A DNA stretch of 64,000 nucleotides, taken from CAYNST01 sp964434105 (GTDB lineage Bacteria; Pseudomonadota; Gammaproteobacteria; Pseudomonadales; Cellvibrionaceae). Shown piece by piece: positions 35,547 through 44,369 of this stretch (its first letter is position 1; every line of letters begins with the position of its first letter). The notes below the pieces were generated by a model. It was not told where the DNA came from, made no database searches, and was given only the letters and a program-made list of their open reading frames with translations. The stretch covers positions 62,001 to 126,000 of the forward strand of contig CAYSTJ010000002.1 in assembly GCA_964434105.1 (NCBI GenBank). The letters run 5' to 3'. The position numbers and the translations under genes are program-made.

Positions 35547-36251
35547 ATGCTGAAAGTTGAAGTCTACCGCTACAATCCCGAAACGGATAAAGCGCCCTAC
35601 ATGAAGACCTATCAGGTCGATACACAAGGCAAGGATCTTATGGTCCTCGATGTGCTGGAGTTACTGAAAGCCAAAGACGCAACGCTGGCCTTTCGACGTT
35701 CCTGCCGGGAAGGGGTATGCGGCTCCGACGGCATGAATATATCCGGCAAGAACCGTCTGGCCTGCATCACCGCGCTATCTGAATGTGTCCGCAACAACAC
35801 GCTCATTTTGCGGCCACTGCCGGGATTGCCGGTGATCCGCGATCTTGTCATCGATATGTCCCAGTTCTTTGAGCAGTACAAAAAAATAGAGCCGTACCTG
35901 CAGAACAGTGAGCCGGCGCCGGCGATCGAACGTTTGCAGACGCCGGAAGAGCGCGCGAAACTGGACGGTCTGTACGAGTGCATTCTGTGCGCCTGTTGTT
36001 CTACCGGGTGCCCCTCCTTCTGGTGGAACCCTGACAAGTTCATTGGTCCGGCTGGTCTGTTGCAAGCGTATCGGTTTCTGGCAGACAGCCGGGATAATGC
36101 GACCGAGCAGCGATTGAGCAAACTGGACGATCCATTCAGTGTTTTCCGCTGTCACAATATCCAGAACTGCGTGGCCGTCTGTCCCAAGGGGTTGAACCCG
36201 ACGCGAGCGATCGGTCATATTCGGCACATGCTCTTGCATCGCGGGGTTTAG
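35547..36251 (+). CDS. sdhB: Succinate dehydrogenase iron-sulfur subunit
   Basis: Carries 2Fe-2S, 4Fe-4S and 3Fe-4S clusters linking FAD to ubiquinone. 234 residues from the ATG at 35547 (AGGT site); the open frame reaches back into sdhA but without similarity. The plant-ferredoxin motif is CREGVCGSDGMNISGKNRLAC. The two further cluster motifs are CILCACCSTGCPSFWWNP and CHNIQNCVAVCPKGLNP. sucA begins about 95 bp downstream. Confidence 0.98.
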   Translation: MLKVEVYRYNPETDKAPYMKTYQVDTQGKDLMVLDVLELLKAKDATLAFRRSCREGVCGSDGMNISGKNRLACITALSECVRNNTLILRPLPGLPVIRDLVIDMSQFFEQYKKIEPYLQNSEPAPAIERLQTPEERAKLDGLYECILCACCSTGCPSFWWNPDKFIGPAGLLQAYRFLADSRDNATEQRLSKLDDPFSVFRCHNIQNCVAVCPKGLNPTRAIGHIRHMLLHRGV

Positions 36252-36345
36252 TGCAGCAGTTCGAACACCGTTGCCCACACGATTTGTGGGCGACGTATAT
36301 CAAGACAGGCCGTTCTCTCGTTCCTCCCTCATCATGGTGGAAAAA

Positions 36346-39183
36346 ATGCAAGATAGCTTAATGGCGTTATTATGGAGTACATCCCATATCTCCGGTGGTA
36401 ATGCCGCCTACGTCGAAAATCTCTACGAAGCCTACCTGATGGATCCGGCTTCAGTGCCGGAAGAATGGCGTAATTACTTCGAGCAGTTACCACGGGTCAA
36501 CGGTACGGTGGCCCGGGACATTCCCCACTCCGAAGTCATTGAGTACTTTGAGCTGCTGGGACGCAATCGGGCACGACCTCTGGCAGTGCCCGGTGCCAGC
36601 GGCGCCTCCATCGCGCATGAGCGCAAACAGGTAGAGGTCGTTCAACTGGTCAATGCCTACCGTTTGAGCGGACACAAGAAAGCCAAACTCGACCCACTCG
36701 CCCTGAAGCCGCAGCAACCGTTAAAAGAGCTGGACCTGAATTTTCATCGGCTGTCACGCGCCGATCTGGATCTCGTGTTTCAGACAGGAGACCTGTCGTT
36801 CGGCATCAAAGAGGCCCCACTCAGCGAGATAATTGCCAATCTGGAGCAGACCTACTGCGAGCATGTTGGCGCCGAGGTCATGCATATCACCAATTTCGCC
36901 GAACGCGCCTGGTTGCTAGACCGTCTGGAAAGCGCCCGATCTACGCCGTCTTTCGACGCCGAGGAGAAGTTGAATCTGTTGCGCAGCCTGACGGCAGCAG
37001 AAGGGCTTGAGCGGCATCTGGACAGCAAATACCCGGGGACCAAACGCTTTGGCCTGGAGGGTGCAGAAAGCCTGATACCAATGCTGGATGAAGTGATCAA
37101 GCGTGCGGGCGCTTATGGAGCCAAGGAAATGGTGCTGGGCATGGCTCACCGGGGACGACTGAATACGCTGGTCAATATTCTGGGCAAGAGCCCTTCAGAG
37201 CTGTTCGAAGAGTTTGAAGGCAAGCGGCTCGTGGATACATCAGGTGACGTCAAGTACCACCAGGGCTTTTCATCCAACGTGATGACGCCAGGCGGGGAAA
37301 TGCATCTGGCCATGGCGTTTAACCCATCGCATCTCGAAATCGTCTCCCCCGTGGTCGAAGGTTCGGTGCGTGCGCGGCAGGACCGTCGCGAGGACACCCA
37401 GGGGAATCTTGTGGTTCCGGTCGTTATTCACGGAGATGCTGCGTTCGCCGGCCAGGGTGTGGTCATGGAAACGTTCCAGATGTCCCAGACGCGTGCGTAT
37501 AAAACTGGCGGCACCATTCATATCGTAATCAATAATCAGATCGGATTTACCACCAGTCACCGCGAAGACGCACGCTCGACGGATTATTGTACGGATGTGG
37601 CCAAGGTAATCGAGGCACCCATATTCCACGTTAACGGTGACGATCCGGAAGCAGTGGCCTTCGTAACACGCCTTGCGATGGATTACCGTCATGAGTTCCG
37701 CAAGGATGTGGTCATTGATCTGGTCTGTTACCGGCGGCGAGGCCATAACGAAACGGACGAACCGTCGGCGACCCAGCCGTTGATGTACGCCAGGATTCGC
37801 AAGCACAAGACGGTTCGCACCTTTTATGCGGAACGGTTGGTCCTTGAGGGTCTGATTTCCCAGGACGATGTGGATACAATGGCATCGGCCTATCGCGATG
37901 CGCTGGACCGCGGCGAAACCGTCGCGCGCGGGCTCGTGTCAGAGCCGGATCGTTCGCTGTTTGTCGACTGGACGCCGTATCTCGGGCATGATTGGCTAAC
38001 ACCGGCCGACACCACCTACGATATCAAAAAACTGCAGGAAGTTGCCGAAAAGTCATCCCATATCCCCGATGGTATTGTGGTGCAGCGCCAGGTTGGCAAA
38101 ATTTATGATGACCGCCGCAAGATGGCCGGCGGCGCACTGCCGATCAACTGGGGCATGGCCGAAACGCTGGCGTACGGTACCCTGCTGGAGCAGGGTCATC
38201 GGATTCGTATTACCGGTCAGGACGTGGGCCGCGGGACATTTTCACACCGGCACGCCATTATTCATAACCAGAAAGATGGCGAACCCTATGTCCCCCTGCG
38301 CTACCTGTATGACGGACAGCCTGCCTTCGAGTTGTATGACTCCCTGTTGTCTGAAGAAGCCGTATTGGCATTCGAATACGGCTATGCCACGACTACGCCC
38401 AACGCGCTGATAATCTGGGAAGCGCAGTTTGGCGACTTTGCCAATGGTGCCCAGGTTGTTATCGACCAGTTTATAACCAGCGGTGAACATAAGTGGGGAC
38501 GTCTCTGCGGTTTGACCATGTTGCTGCCGCACGGTTATGAGGGGCAGGGGCCGGAGCACTCGTCCGCGCGACTTGAGCGCTTTCTGCAGCTGTCCGCGGA
38601 GCATAATATTCAGGTATGCGTACCCACCACGCCGGCCCAGGTGTTTCATATGCTGCGTCGCCAGGCGATACGTCCGCTACGCAGGCCTCTGATCGTCATG
38701 AGTCCAAAATGGATTCTGCGCCACAAGCTGGCAACGTCGACTCTGGAAGAGCTGGCCAATGGCAGTTTTCGTAACGTCATCAGTGACGACTCAGTCGAAC
38801 CCGCGCAGGTGAAGCGTGTCATCATGTGCAGTGGCAAGGTTTACTATCATTTGCTGGAAGCACGGGAAGAACGCGAAATCCGGGAAGTGGCGCTACTGCG
38901 AATCGAGCAGCTGTATCCATTTCCTGAAGAGGAATTGCGGCGCGCCCTGAAAACCTTTGAGCAGGTTACCGATGTAATCTGGTGCCAGGAAGAACCCAAA
39001 AACCAGGGCGCCTGGTTCTCCAGCCAGCATCGTATGAAGCGGGCAATGGATCGGGTAAACTCCGATGCATTTTTGCGCTATGCTGGGCGTCCGCCCTCAT
39101 CGGCACCAGCGGCTGGGTACATGTCCACACACCTGGAAGAACAGAACAAATTCATATCCGCAGCACTGGACGTAACGGTTTAA
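36346..39183 (+). CDS. sucA: 2-oxoglutarate dehydrogenase E1 component
   Basis: Thiamine-diphosphate enzyme that decarboxylates 2-oxoglutarate and transfers the succinyl group to SucB. 945 residues from the ATG at 36346, beginning MQDSLMALLWSTSHISGGN like other SucA proteins; earlier ATGs at 36271 and 36334 are less likely. Typical features are the N-terminal E2-binding segment (YVENLYEAYLMDP), the thiamine site GDAAFAGQGVVMETFQMSQ and VCYRRRGHNETDEPS. The histidine region HGYEGQGPEHSSARLERFLQ follows further on. Confidence 0.98.
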   Translation: MQDSLMALLWSTSHISGGNAAYVENLYEAYLMDPASVPEEWRNYFEQLPRVNGTVARDIPHSEVIEYFELLGRNRARPLAVPGASGASIAHERKQVEVVQLVNAYRLSGHKKAKLDPLALKPQQPLKELDLNFHRLSRADLDLVFQTGDLSFGIKEAPLSEIIANLEQTYCEHVGAEVMHITNFAERAWLLDRLESARSTPSFDAEEKLNLLRSLTAAEGLERHLDSKYPGTKRFGLEGAESLIPMLDEVIKRAGAYGAKEMVLGMAHRGRLNTLVNILGKSPSELFEEFEGKRLVDTSGDVKYHQGFSSNVMTPGGEMHLAMAFNPSHLEIVSPVVEGSVRARQDRREDTQGNLVVPVVIHGDAAFAGQGVVMETFQMSQTRAYKTGGTIHIVINNQIGFTTSHREDARSTDYCTDVAKVIEAPIFHVNGDDPEAVAFVTRLAMDYRHEFRKDVVIDLVCYRRRGHNETDEPSATQPLMYARIRKHKTVRTFYAERLVLEGLISQDDVDTMASAYRDALDRGETVARGLVSEPDRSLFVDWTPYLGHDWLTPADTTYDIKKLQEVAEKSSHIPDGIVVQRQVGKIYDDRRKMAGGALPINWGMAETLAYGTLLEQGHRIRITGQDVGRGTFSHRHAIIHNQKDGEPYVPLRYLYDGQPAFELYDSLLSEEAVLAFEYGYATTTPNALIIWEAQFGDFANGAQVVIDQFITSGEHKWGRLCGLTMLLPHGYEGQGPEHSSARLERFLQLSAEHNIQVCVPTTPAQVFHMLRRQAIRPLRRPLIVMSPKWILRHKLATSTLEELANGSFRNVISDDSVEPAQVKRVIMCSGKVYYHLLEAREEREIREVALLRIEQLYPFPEEELRRALKTFEQVTDVIWCQEEPKNQGAWFSSQHRMKRAMDRVNSDAFLRYAGRPPSSAPAAGYMSTHLEEQNKFISAALDVTV

Positions 39184-39264
39184 ATCTCTCAATACTTGTG
39201 GCAGCGATTCCGGAAGCTGTGAGCCGCCACGGTTCAGACATAGTCTCAAGAAGGACGTACTGGA

Positions 39265-40512
39265 ATGACCATTGAAATTAAAGCCCCAACGTTTCCTGAA
39301 TCCGTTCAGGACGGCACTGTCGCTACCTGGCACAAGCAGCCGGGAGAAGCGGTTTCCCGCGATGATCTACTGGTCGATATCGAAACGGACAAGGTGGTGC
39401 TGGAAGTCGTGGCTCCCGCCGATGGCACCCTGTCTGAGGTATTGAAGGGCGAGGGCGAAGTTGTTCTCAGCAATGAAGTCCTGGCGCAATTCACCGCGGG
39501 TGAGGGGGCCGCTGCCAAAACCGACGATAAACAGCCGGCGACTGAAAATGCACCGCAGAAAGAGACTGCGTCTTCGGAAGTGGAAGACACATCGGATATT
39601 CTGGTTAATCCGGCAGCGAGAAAACTCGCGGACGAAAAAGGTATCCCACTGGGGCAGATTACCGGCACCGGCAAGGGTGGACGGATTACCAAGGAAGACG
39701 TCCTGAATTTCAGGAAGCCGGCGGCCCCGCAAACGGCTGCCCAGCAGTCCGGCAAGGCACAGCGCGACGTTGAAAAGCCTGAAACTGCGTCGACATCGGG
39801 GCAGGGACAACGGTTGGAAAAACGGGTTCCAATGACCCGACTGCGTGCCCGTATTGCCGAACGTCTGCTGGATGCCACGCAGAATACCGCCATGCTGACC
39901 ACATTCAACGAGGTCAACATGGGGCCGGTGATGGCCTTGCGGTCACGTTACAAGGATATGTTCGAGAAGACTCATAACGGCAGCCGGTTGGGCTTTATGG
40001 GATTTTTCGTCAAGGCGGCTGTGGAAGCACTGCGCCGCTTGCCGGCAGTGAATGCGTCAATTGACGGGAGCGACGTCGTATACCACGGCTACCAGGATAT
40101 CGGCGTCGCCGTCTCCACGCCCAAGGGTCTGGTCGTACCGGTGCTGCGGAACGCCGAGAATATGGGGCTGGCAGAGATCGAGAACACGATTCGCGATTTT
40201 GGGCTACGTGCGCGCGACGGGAAGCTGGGCATTGAAGAAATGACCGGGGGAACCTTTACCATAACCAATGGCGGCGTGTTTGGTTCCCTGTTGTCAACGC
40301 CGATTCTGAACCCACCGCAGGCGGCCATTCTCGGTATGCATAAAATTCAGGAACGGCCTATGGCAGTAGACGGTAAAGTGGAAATTTTACCCATGATGTA
40401 TTTGGCGCTGTCTTACGATCACCGGTTGATTGATGGCAAAGAAGCGGTACAGTTTCTCGTGACCATCAAGGAGCTGCTGGAAGATCCTGCCCGTATTCTG
40501 CTGGAAGTTTAA
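39265..40512 (+). CDS. sucB: Dihydrolipoamide succinyltransferase E2
   Basis: Core of the 2-oxoglutarate dehydrogenase complex, 415 residues. There is one lipoyl domain (1-78) with the modified lysine at about residue 43 in DIETDKVVLEV. A Pro/Ala/Glu linker leads to the E1/E3-binding domain (about 112-150; NPAARKLADEKGI, TGKGGRITKEDV), and the catalytic domain has LSYDHRLIDG near the C-terminus. The lipoyl group would be supplied by LipB and LipA encoded at 12-13.7 kb. An AAGGA site lies upstream of the ATG. Confidence 0.98.
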   Translation: MTIEIKAPTFPESVQDGTVATWHKQPGEAVSRDDLLVDIETDKVVLEVVAPADGTLSEVLKGEGEVVLSNEVLAQFTAGEGAAAKTDDKQPATENAPQKETASSEVEDTSDILVNPAARKLADEKGIPLGQITGTGKGGRITKEDVLNFRKPAAPQTAAQQSGKAQRDVEKPETASTSGQGQRLEKRVPMTRLRARIAERLLDATQNTAMLTTFNEVNMGPVMALRSRYKDMFEKTHNGSRLGFMGFFVKAAVEALRRLPAVNASIDGSDVVYHGYQDIGVAVSTPKGLVVPVLRNAENMGLAEIENTIRDFGLRARDGKLGIEEMTGGTFTITNGGVFGSLLSTPILNPPQAAILGMHKIQERPMAVDGKVEILPMMYLALSYDHRLIDGKEAVQFLVTIKELLEDPARILLEV

Positions 40513-40587
40513 CTCGCATTGGTCGCAGCGGAATCGGGGGCGCGCGGGCGTTCGCGGTAAGAGATTCAAAATATCTGGGGTAAGTCT

Positions 40588-42042
40588 ATGTCCACTAAAT
40601 ACGATTTGATCGTAATCGGCTCCGGTCCGGCAGGCTATGTCGCCGCAATCCGGGCCGCTCAGCTCGGCATGAAAACCGCTTGTATCGAAAAATGGCAGAA
40701 CAGCGCTGGTCAGGGCGTGAATGGTGGAACCTGCCTGAATGTTGGCTGCATCCCCTCCAAGGCGCTGCTGGATTCGTCCCACAAGTTCAAAGAGGCTACA
40801 TCGGATTTCAGTGTTCACGGGATTACGACTCAGGGTGTATCCATTAACGTCCCCGATATGATCGCTCGCAAAAACGACATTGTGAAACAGCTGACCGCCG
40901 GCGTTGCCGGACTCTTTGCGACAAACAAGGTAACAGCGCTTTTCGGTACGGGCAAACTGCTGGCCGGCCGCAAGGTTCAGCTGACGGATCACGACGGCAA
41001 TGAGCAGCTTCTGGAAGCCGACAACGTAATTCTTGCATCCGGGTCCGTTCCGGTTGCCATTCCGGTGGCGCCTGTTGATGGTGATGTTATTGTGGATTCC
41101 ACCGGGGCGCTCGAATTCGACGCCGTACCGGAACGGCTCGGTGTGATCGGCGCGGGCGTCATCGGGCTGGAGCTTGGATCGGTATGGTCGCGACTGGGGT
41201 CCCGGGTTGTTTGCCTGGAGGCCATGGACCGGTTTCTATCGATCATGGACCAGCAGATCGCGAAGGAAACCTACAAAATACTCTCCCGCCAGGGGCTGGA
41301 TATCCGGTTGAGTTGTCGGGTCACCGGCTCCTCGGTAAAGGAATCCGGCGGACGTAAGGAAGTTGTGGTTACCTATATCGACAAGGACGGCACAGAACAG
41401 ACAGAAACCTTCGACAAACTGATTGTCTGCGTGGGGCGCCGTTCTTTTACTGACGGGCTGCTGGCTGAAGACAGCGGCGTAAAAATGGATGAACGCGGGT
41501 CCGTTTACGTCAATGACCTGTGCTCAACTAGCGCGCCGGGCGTGTATGCCATTGGCGATGTGGTACGTGGGCCCATGCTGGCCCATAAAGGTTCGGAAGA
41601 GGGCATTATGGTGGTAGAGCGGATTGCCGGGCACAAAACCATCCTGAATTACGACATAATCCCCAATGTTATTTATACCCACCCCGAAATCGCTGCGGTG
41701 GGCAAAACCGAAGAGCAGCTGAAGGCGGCGGGCGAACCCTACAAGGTTGGCACGTTTCCGTTTGCCGCGAGCGGACGTGCGCTGGCTGCCAACGAGCGCG
41801 AAGGGCTGGTCAAGATGCTTGCCGATGAAAAGACTGACCGGATTCTGGGGTGCCATATCGTAGGGCCCAGCGCTGCCGATCTGGTACAACAGGTCGCCAT
41901 TGCCATGGAATTTGGCGCTAGCGCTGAAGATCTGGGCATGATTGTCTTCGGGCATCCAACCCTCTCGGAAGCTGTACACGAAGCCGCTCTGGCGGTGAAT
42001 GGCCAGGCGATACACATCGCCAATCGAAAACGCAAAAACTGA
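40588..42042 (+). CDS. lpdA: Dihydrolipoamide dehydrogenase E3
   Basis: Flavoprotein disulfide reductase that reoxidises dihydrolipoamide with NAD. 484 residues. It has the FAD fold VIGSGPAGYVAAIRAA, the redox disulfide GGTCLNVGCIPSKALL, the NAD fold VIGAGVIGLELGSVW, and the C-terminal catalytic dyad segment HPTLSEAVHEAAL. Its position between sucB and sucC suggests it serves 2-oxoglutarate dehydrogenase, though E3 may be shared with other complexes. A GC-rich hairpin follows. Confidence 0.97.
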   Translation: MSTKYDLIVIGSGPAGYVAAIRAAQLGMKTACIEKWQNSAGQGVNGGTCLNVGCIPSKALLDSSHKFKEATSDFSVHGITTQGVSINVPDMIARKNDIVKQLTAGVAGLFATNKVTALFGTGKLLAGRKVQLTDHDGNEQLLEADNVILASGSVPVAIPVAPVDGDVIVDSTGALEFDAVPERLGVIGAGVIGLELGSVWSRLGSRVVCLEAMDRFLSIMDQQIAKETYKILSRQGLDIRLSCRVTGSSVKESGGRKEVVVTYIDKDGTEQTETFDKLIVCVGRRSFTDGLLAEDSGVKMDERGSVYVNDLCSTSAPGVYAIGDVVRGPMLAHKGSEEGIMVVERIAGHKTILNYDIIPNVIYTHPEIAAVGKTEEQLKAAGEPYKVGTFPFAASGRALAANEREGLVKMLADEKTDRILGCHIVGPSAADLVQQVAIAMEFGASAEDLGMIVFGHPTLSEAVHEAALAVNGQAIHIANRKRKN

Positions 42043-42053
42043 TTCCGGTCTTT

Positions 42054-42074
42054 GACCCGGCAACAGGCCGGGTC
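42054..42074 (+). other. Hairpin downstream of lpdA
   Basis: A perfect 8-bp stem GACCCGGC / GCCGGGTC with a 5-base loop, starting 12 bp after the lpdA stop. It lacks a U-tract, so it may be a 3' mRNA-stabilising hairpin or a leaky terminator before sucCD. Confidence 0.45.
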
Positions 42075-42268
42075 GCATTATCATTCCGCAGGTGTCACCA
42101 CGCGGATTGTCAGATATCCAGAAGCGACAATAGTCGAATCAAGGTATCAAGCGTCTGAACGGGTAAACCAGTGTGTCACGCGCAAAGCGACATTTTTGCA
42201 AGCGACCCTTCCGCCCGTTCTGTTGTTTAATTGCGTGTTAATAAACACATCAACAACGGATAGAAACC

Positions 42269-43435
42269 ATGAATTTGCATGAATATCAGGCAAAGCAGCT
42301 TTTTGCTGAATACGGTCTGCCGGTTTCCAAAGGTATTGCAGCAGAAACGCCGGCAGAAGCTGCCAGTGCCGCGGGGATAATCGGCGGTGATAAATGGGTT
42401 GTCAAAGCACAGGTGCATGCTGGCGGACGCGGCAAGGCGGGCGGTGTCAAGCTGGTTTCTACGAAATCGGAAATTGAGGAATTTGCGCAGAAGTGGCTGG
42501 GCAATCGGCTGGTTACCTATCAGACCGACGAACGCGGACAGCCGGTAAGTCGTATTCTGGTCGAAACCTGTACTGATATCGAACAGGAGCTGTATCTGGG
42601 CGCTGTGGTTGACCGCTCTACCCGCCGTATCGTGTTTATGGCATCGACTGAAGGTGGCGTTGAAATCGAAAAAGTCGCACACGAAACACCGGAGAAGATA
42701 CTCAAGGCGGTTATTGATCCCCTCACGGGCGCCCAGCCTTACCAGGCGCGCGAGATCGCCTTTGCGCTGGGTCTGAAGGGTGTGCAGATAAAGCAGTTCA
42801 CCCAGATTTTCCTGGGGCTGGCGAAGATGTTTGAAGAGTGCGATCTGGCACTGCTGGAAGTGAATCCGCTGGTGATCACCAAAGAAGGCAATCTGCATTG
42901 TCTGGACGCCAAGATCAATATCGACGGAAACGCCTTGTATCGCCAACCGGCGATTCGCGAAATGCACGATCCGTCGCAGGATGATGAACGGGAAGCGCAT
43001 GCGGCCAAATGGGAACTGAATTATGTTGCCCTCGACGGCAATATCGGCTGTATGGTCAATGGCGCCGGCCTGGCCATGGGCACTATGGATATTGTGAAAC
43101 TGCATGGTGGCCAGCCTGCCAACTTTCTGGATGTCGGCGGTGGTGCGACCAAAGAACGGGTTGTGGAAGCTTTCAAGATTATTCTGTCGGATACCAACGT
43201 CAAAGCCGTACTTATCAATATATTCGGCGGTATTGTTCGGTGCGATCTGATTGCCGATGGTGTCATTGGGGCGGTTAACGAAGTCGGCGTCAAAGTACCG
43301 GTAGTCGTCCGGCTGGAGGGCAATAACGCCGAGTTGGGCCGCAAGGTGTTAACAGAAAGCGGATTGAATATTATTCCTGCATCCACACTGACCGATGCGG
43401 CACAGTTGGTGGTTAAAGCCGCGGAGGGCAAATAA
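42269..43435 (+). CDS. sucC: Succinyl-CoA synthetase beta subunit
   Basis: ADP/GDP-forming succinyl-CoA ligase beta chain, 388 residues, standard. The ATP-grasp domain is N-terminal (MNLHEYQAKQLFAEYGLPV, then KAQVHAGGRGKAGGVK). The C-terminal ligase domain holds the succinate/CoA interface (GGGATKERVVEAFKIIL, INIFGGIVRCD). The intergenic region upstream is 226 bp, so a separate promoter is possible. Its stop overlaps the sucD ATG by one base. Confidence 0.98.
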   Translation: MNLHEYQAKQLFAEYGLPVSKGIAAETPAEAASAAGIIGGDKWVVKAQVHAGGRGKAGGVKLVSTKSEIEEFAQKWLGNRLVTYQTDERGQPVSRILVETCTDIEQELYLGAVVDRSTRRIVFMASTEGGVEIEKVAHETPEKILKAVIDPLTGAQPYQAREIAFALGLKGVQIKQFTQIFLGLAKMFEECDLALLEVNPLVITKEGNLHCLDAKINIDGNALYRQPAIREMHDPSQDDEREAHAAKWELNYVALDGNIGCMVNGAGLAMGTMDIVKLHGGQPANFLDVGGGATKERVVEAFKIILSDTNVKAVLINIFGGIVRCDLIADGVIGAVNEVGVKVPVVVRLEGNNAELGRKVLTESGLNIIPASTLTDAAQLVVKAAEGK

Positions 43436-44307
43436 TGAGCGTACTGATTAATAAAGACACCAAAGTGTTGTGCCAGGGCTTTACCGGTGCGCAGGGTACA
43501 TTTCACTCACAGCAGGCTATTGAATACGGCACCAGAATGGTCGGCGGTGTGACACCCGGCAAGGGCGGACAGAGCCATCTCGATCTGCCGGTGTTTAACT
43601 CCATGCGCGAAGCTGTCGACAGCACCGGTGCCGATGCCAGTGTTATCTACGTGCCGGCGGCTTTCTGCAAGGATTCCATTTTGGAAGCTGCGCACAGCGG
43701 TGTAAAACTGATTGTCTGTATCACTGAAGGCATTCCGACGCTGGACATGCTGGCGTGCAAGGTCCGCTGTGATGAGCTTGGTGTTCGACTGATCGGCCCT
43801 AACTGCCCCGGCGTGATAACGCCTGGTGAATGCAAAATCGGTATTATGCCTGGCCATATACACAAGCCTGGCCGTGTTGGTATTGTGTCGCGATCCGGCA
43901 CACTCACCTATGAAGCGGTCAAGCAGACGACTGACTTCGGGTTTGGACAGTCCACCTGTGTCGGGATTGGCGGTGATCCGATTCCGGGTTCCAGCTTTAT
44001 CGACATACTGGCGCTGTTTGAGGCAGATGCGAAAACGGAAGCTATCGTTATGATCGGTGAAATTGGCGGTACCGCCGAAGAGGAAGCGGCTGCCTATATC
44101 AAGAGCAATGTGACCAAACCCGTAGTGTCCTACATAGCAGGCGTAACAGCACCGGCTGGCAAGCGTATGGGGCATGCCGGCGCAATTATTTCCGGCGGAA
44201 AAGGCACGGCCGATGAGAAATTTGCCGCGCTGCAGGATGCCGGCGTCAAAACCGTTCGAAGTCTGGCAGATATTGGAAACGGTCTCAAGGAAGTGACTGG
44301 CTGGTAG
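43435..44307 (+). CDS. sucD: Succinyl-CoA synthetase alpha subunit
   Basis: 290 residues. It has a CoA-binding Rossmann domain (TKVLCQGFTGAQGTFHSQQA), the CoA-ligase signature SRSGTLTYEAVKQTTDFG, and the catalytic histidine that becomes phosphorylated in GKRMGHAGAIISGGKGTA. It starts on the last base of sucC, so the two are translationally coupled and assemble as a heteromer. It ends the TCA block and is followed by a hairpin shared with the convergent secreted-protein gene. Confidence 0.98.
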   Translation: MSVLINKDTKVLCQGFTGAQGTFHSQQAIEYGTRMVGGVTPGKGGQSHLDLPVFNSMREAVDSTGADASVIYVPAAFCKDSILEAAHSGVKLIVCITEGIPTLDMLACKVRCDELGVRLIGPNCPGVITPGECKIGIMPGHIHKPGRVGIVSRSGTLTYEAVKQTTDFGFGQSTCVGIGGDPIPGSSFIDILALFEADAKTEAIVMIGEIGGTAEEEAAAYIKSNVTKPVVSYIAGVTAPAGKRMGHAGAIISGGKGTADEKFAALQDAGVKTVRSLADIGNGLKEVTGW

Positions 44308-44317
44308 ATGTCTGAAC

Positions 44318-44349
44318 GTCCATCCGAAACGCCCGGGTTCCGGATGGAC
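44318..44349. terminator. Hairpin between sucD and the convergent mosaic gene
   Basis: A 9-bp stem GTCCATCCG / CGGATGGAC with a 14-base loop lies between the two stop codons. No U-tract is present in either direction. It probably acts as a bidirectional barrier or 3' end protector. Confidence 0.5.
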
Positions 44350-44369
44350 ACCTGTATTACCTCGCTTGC

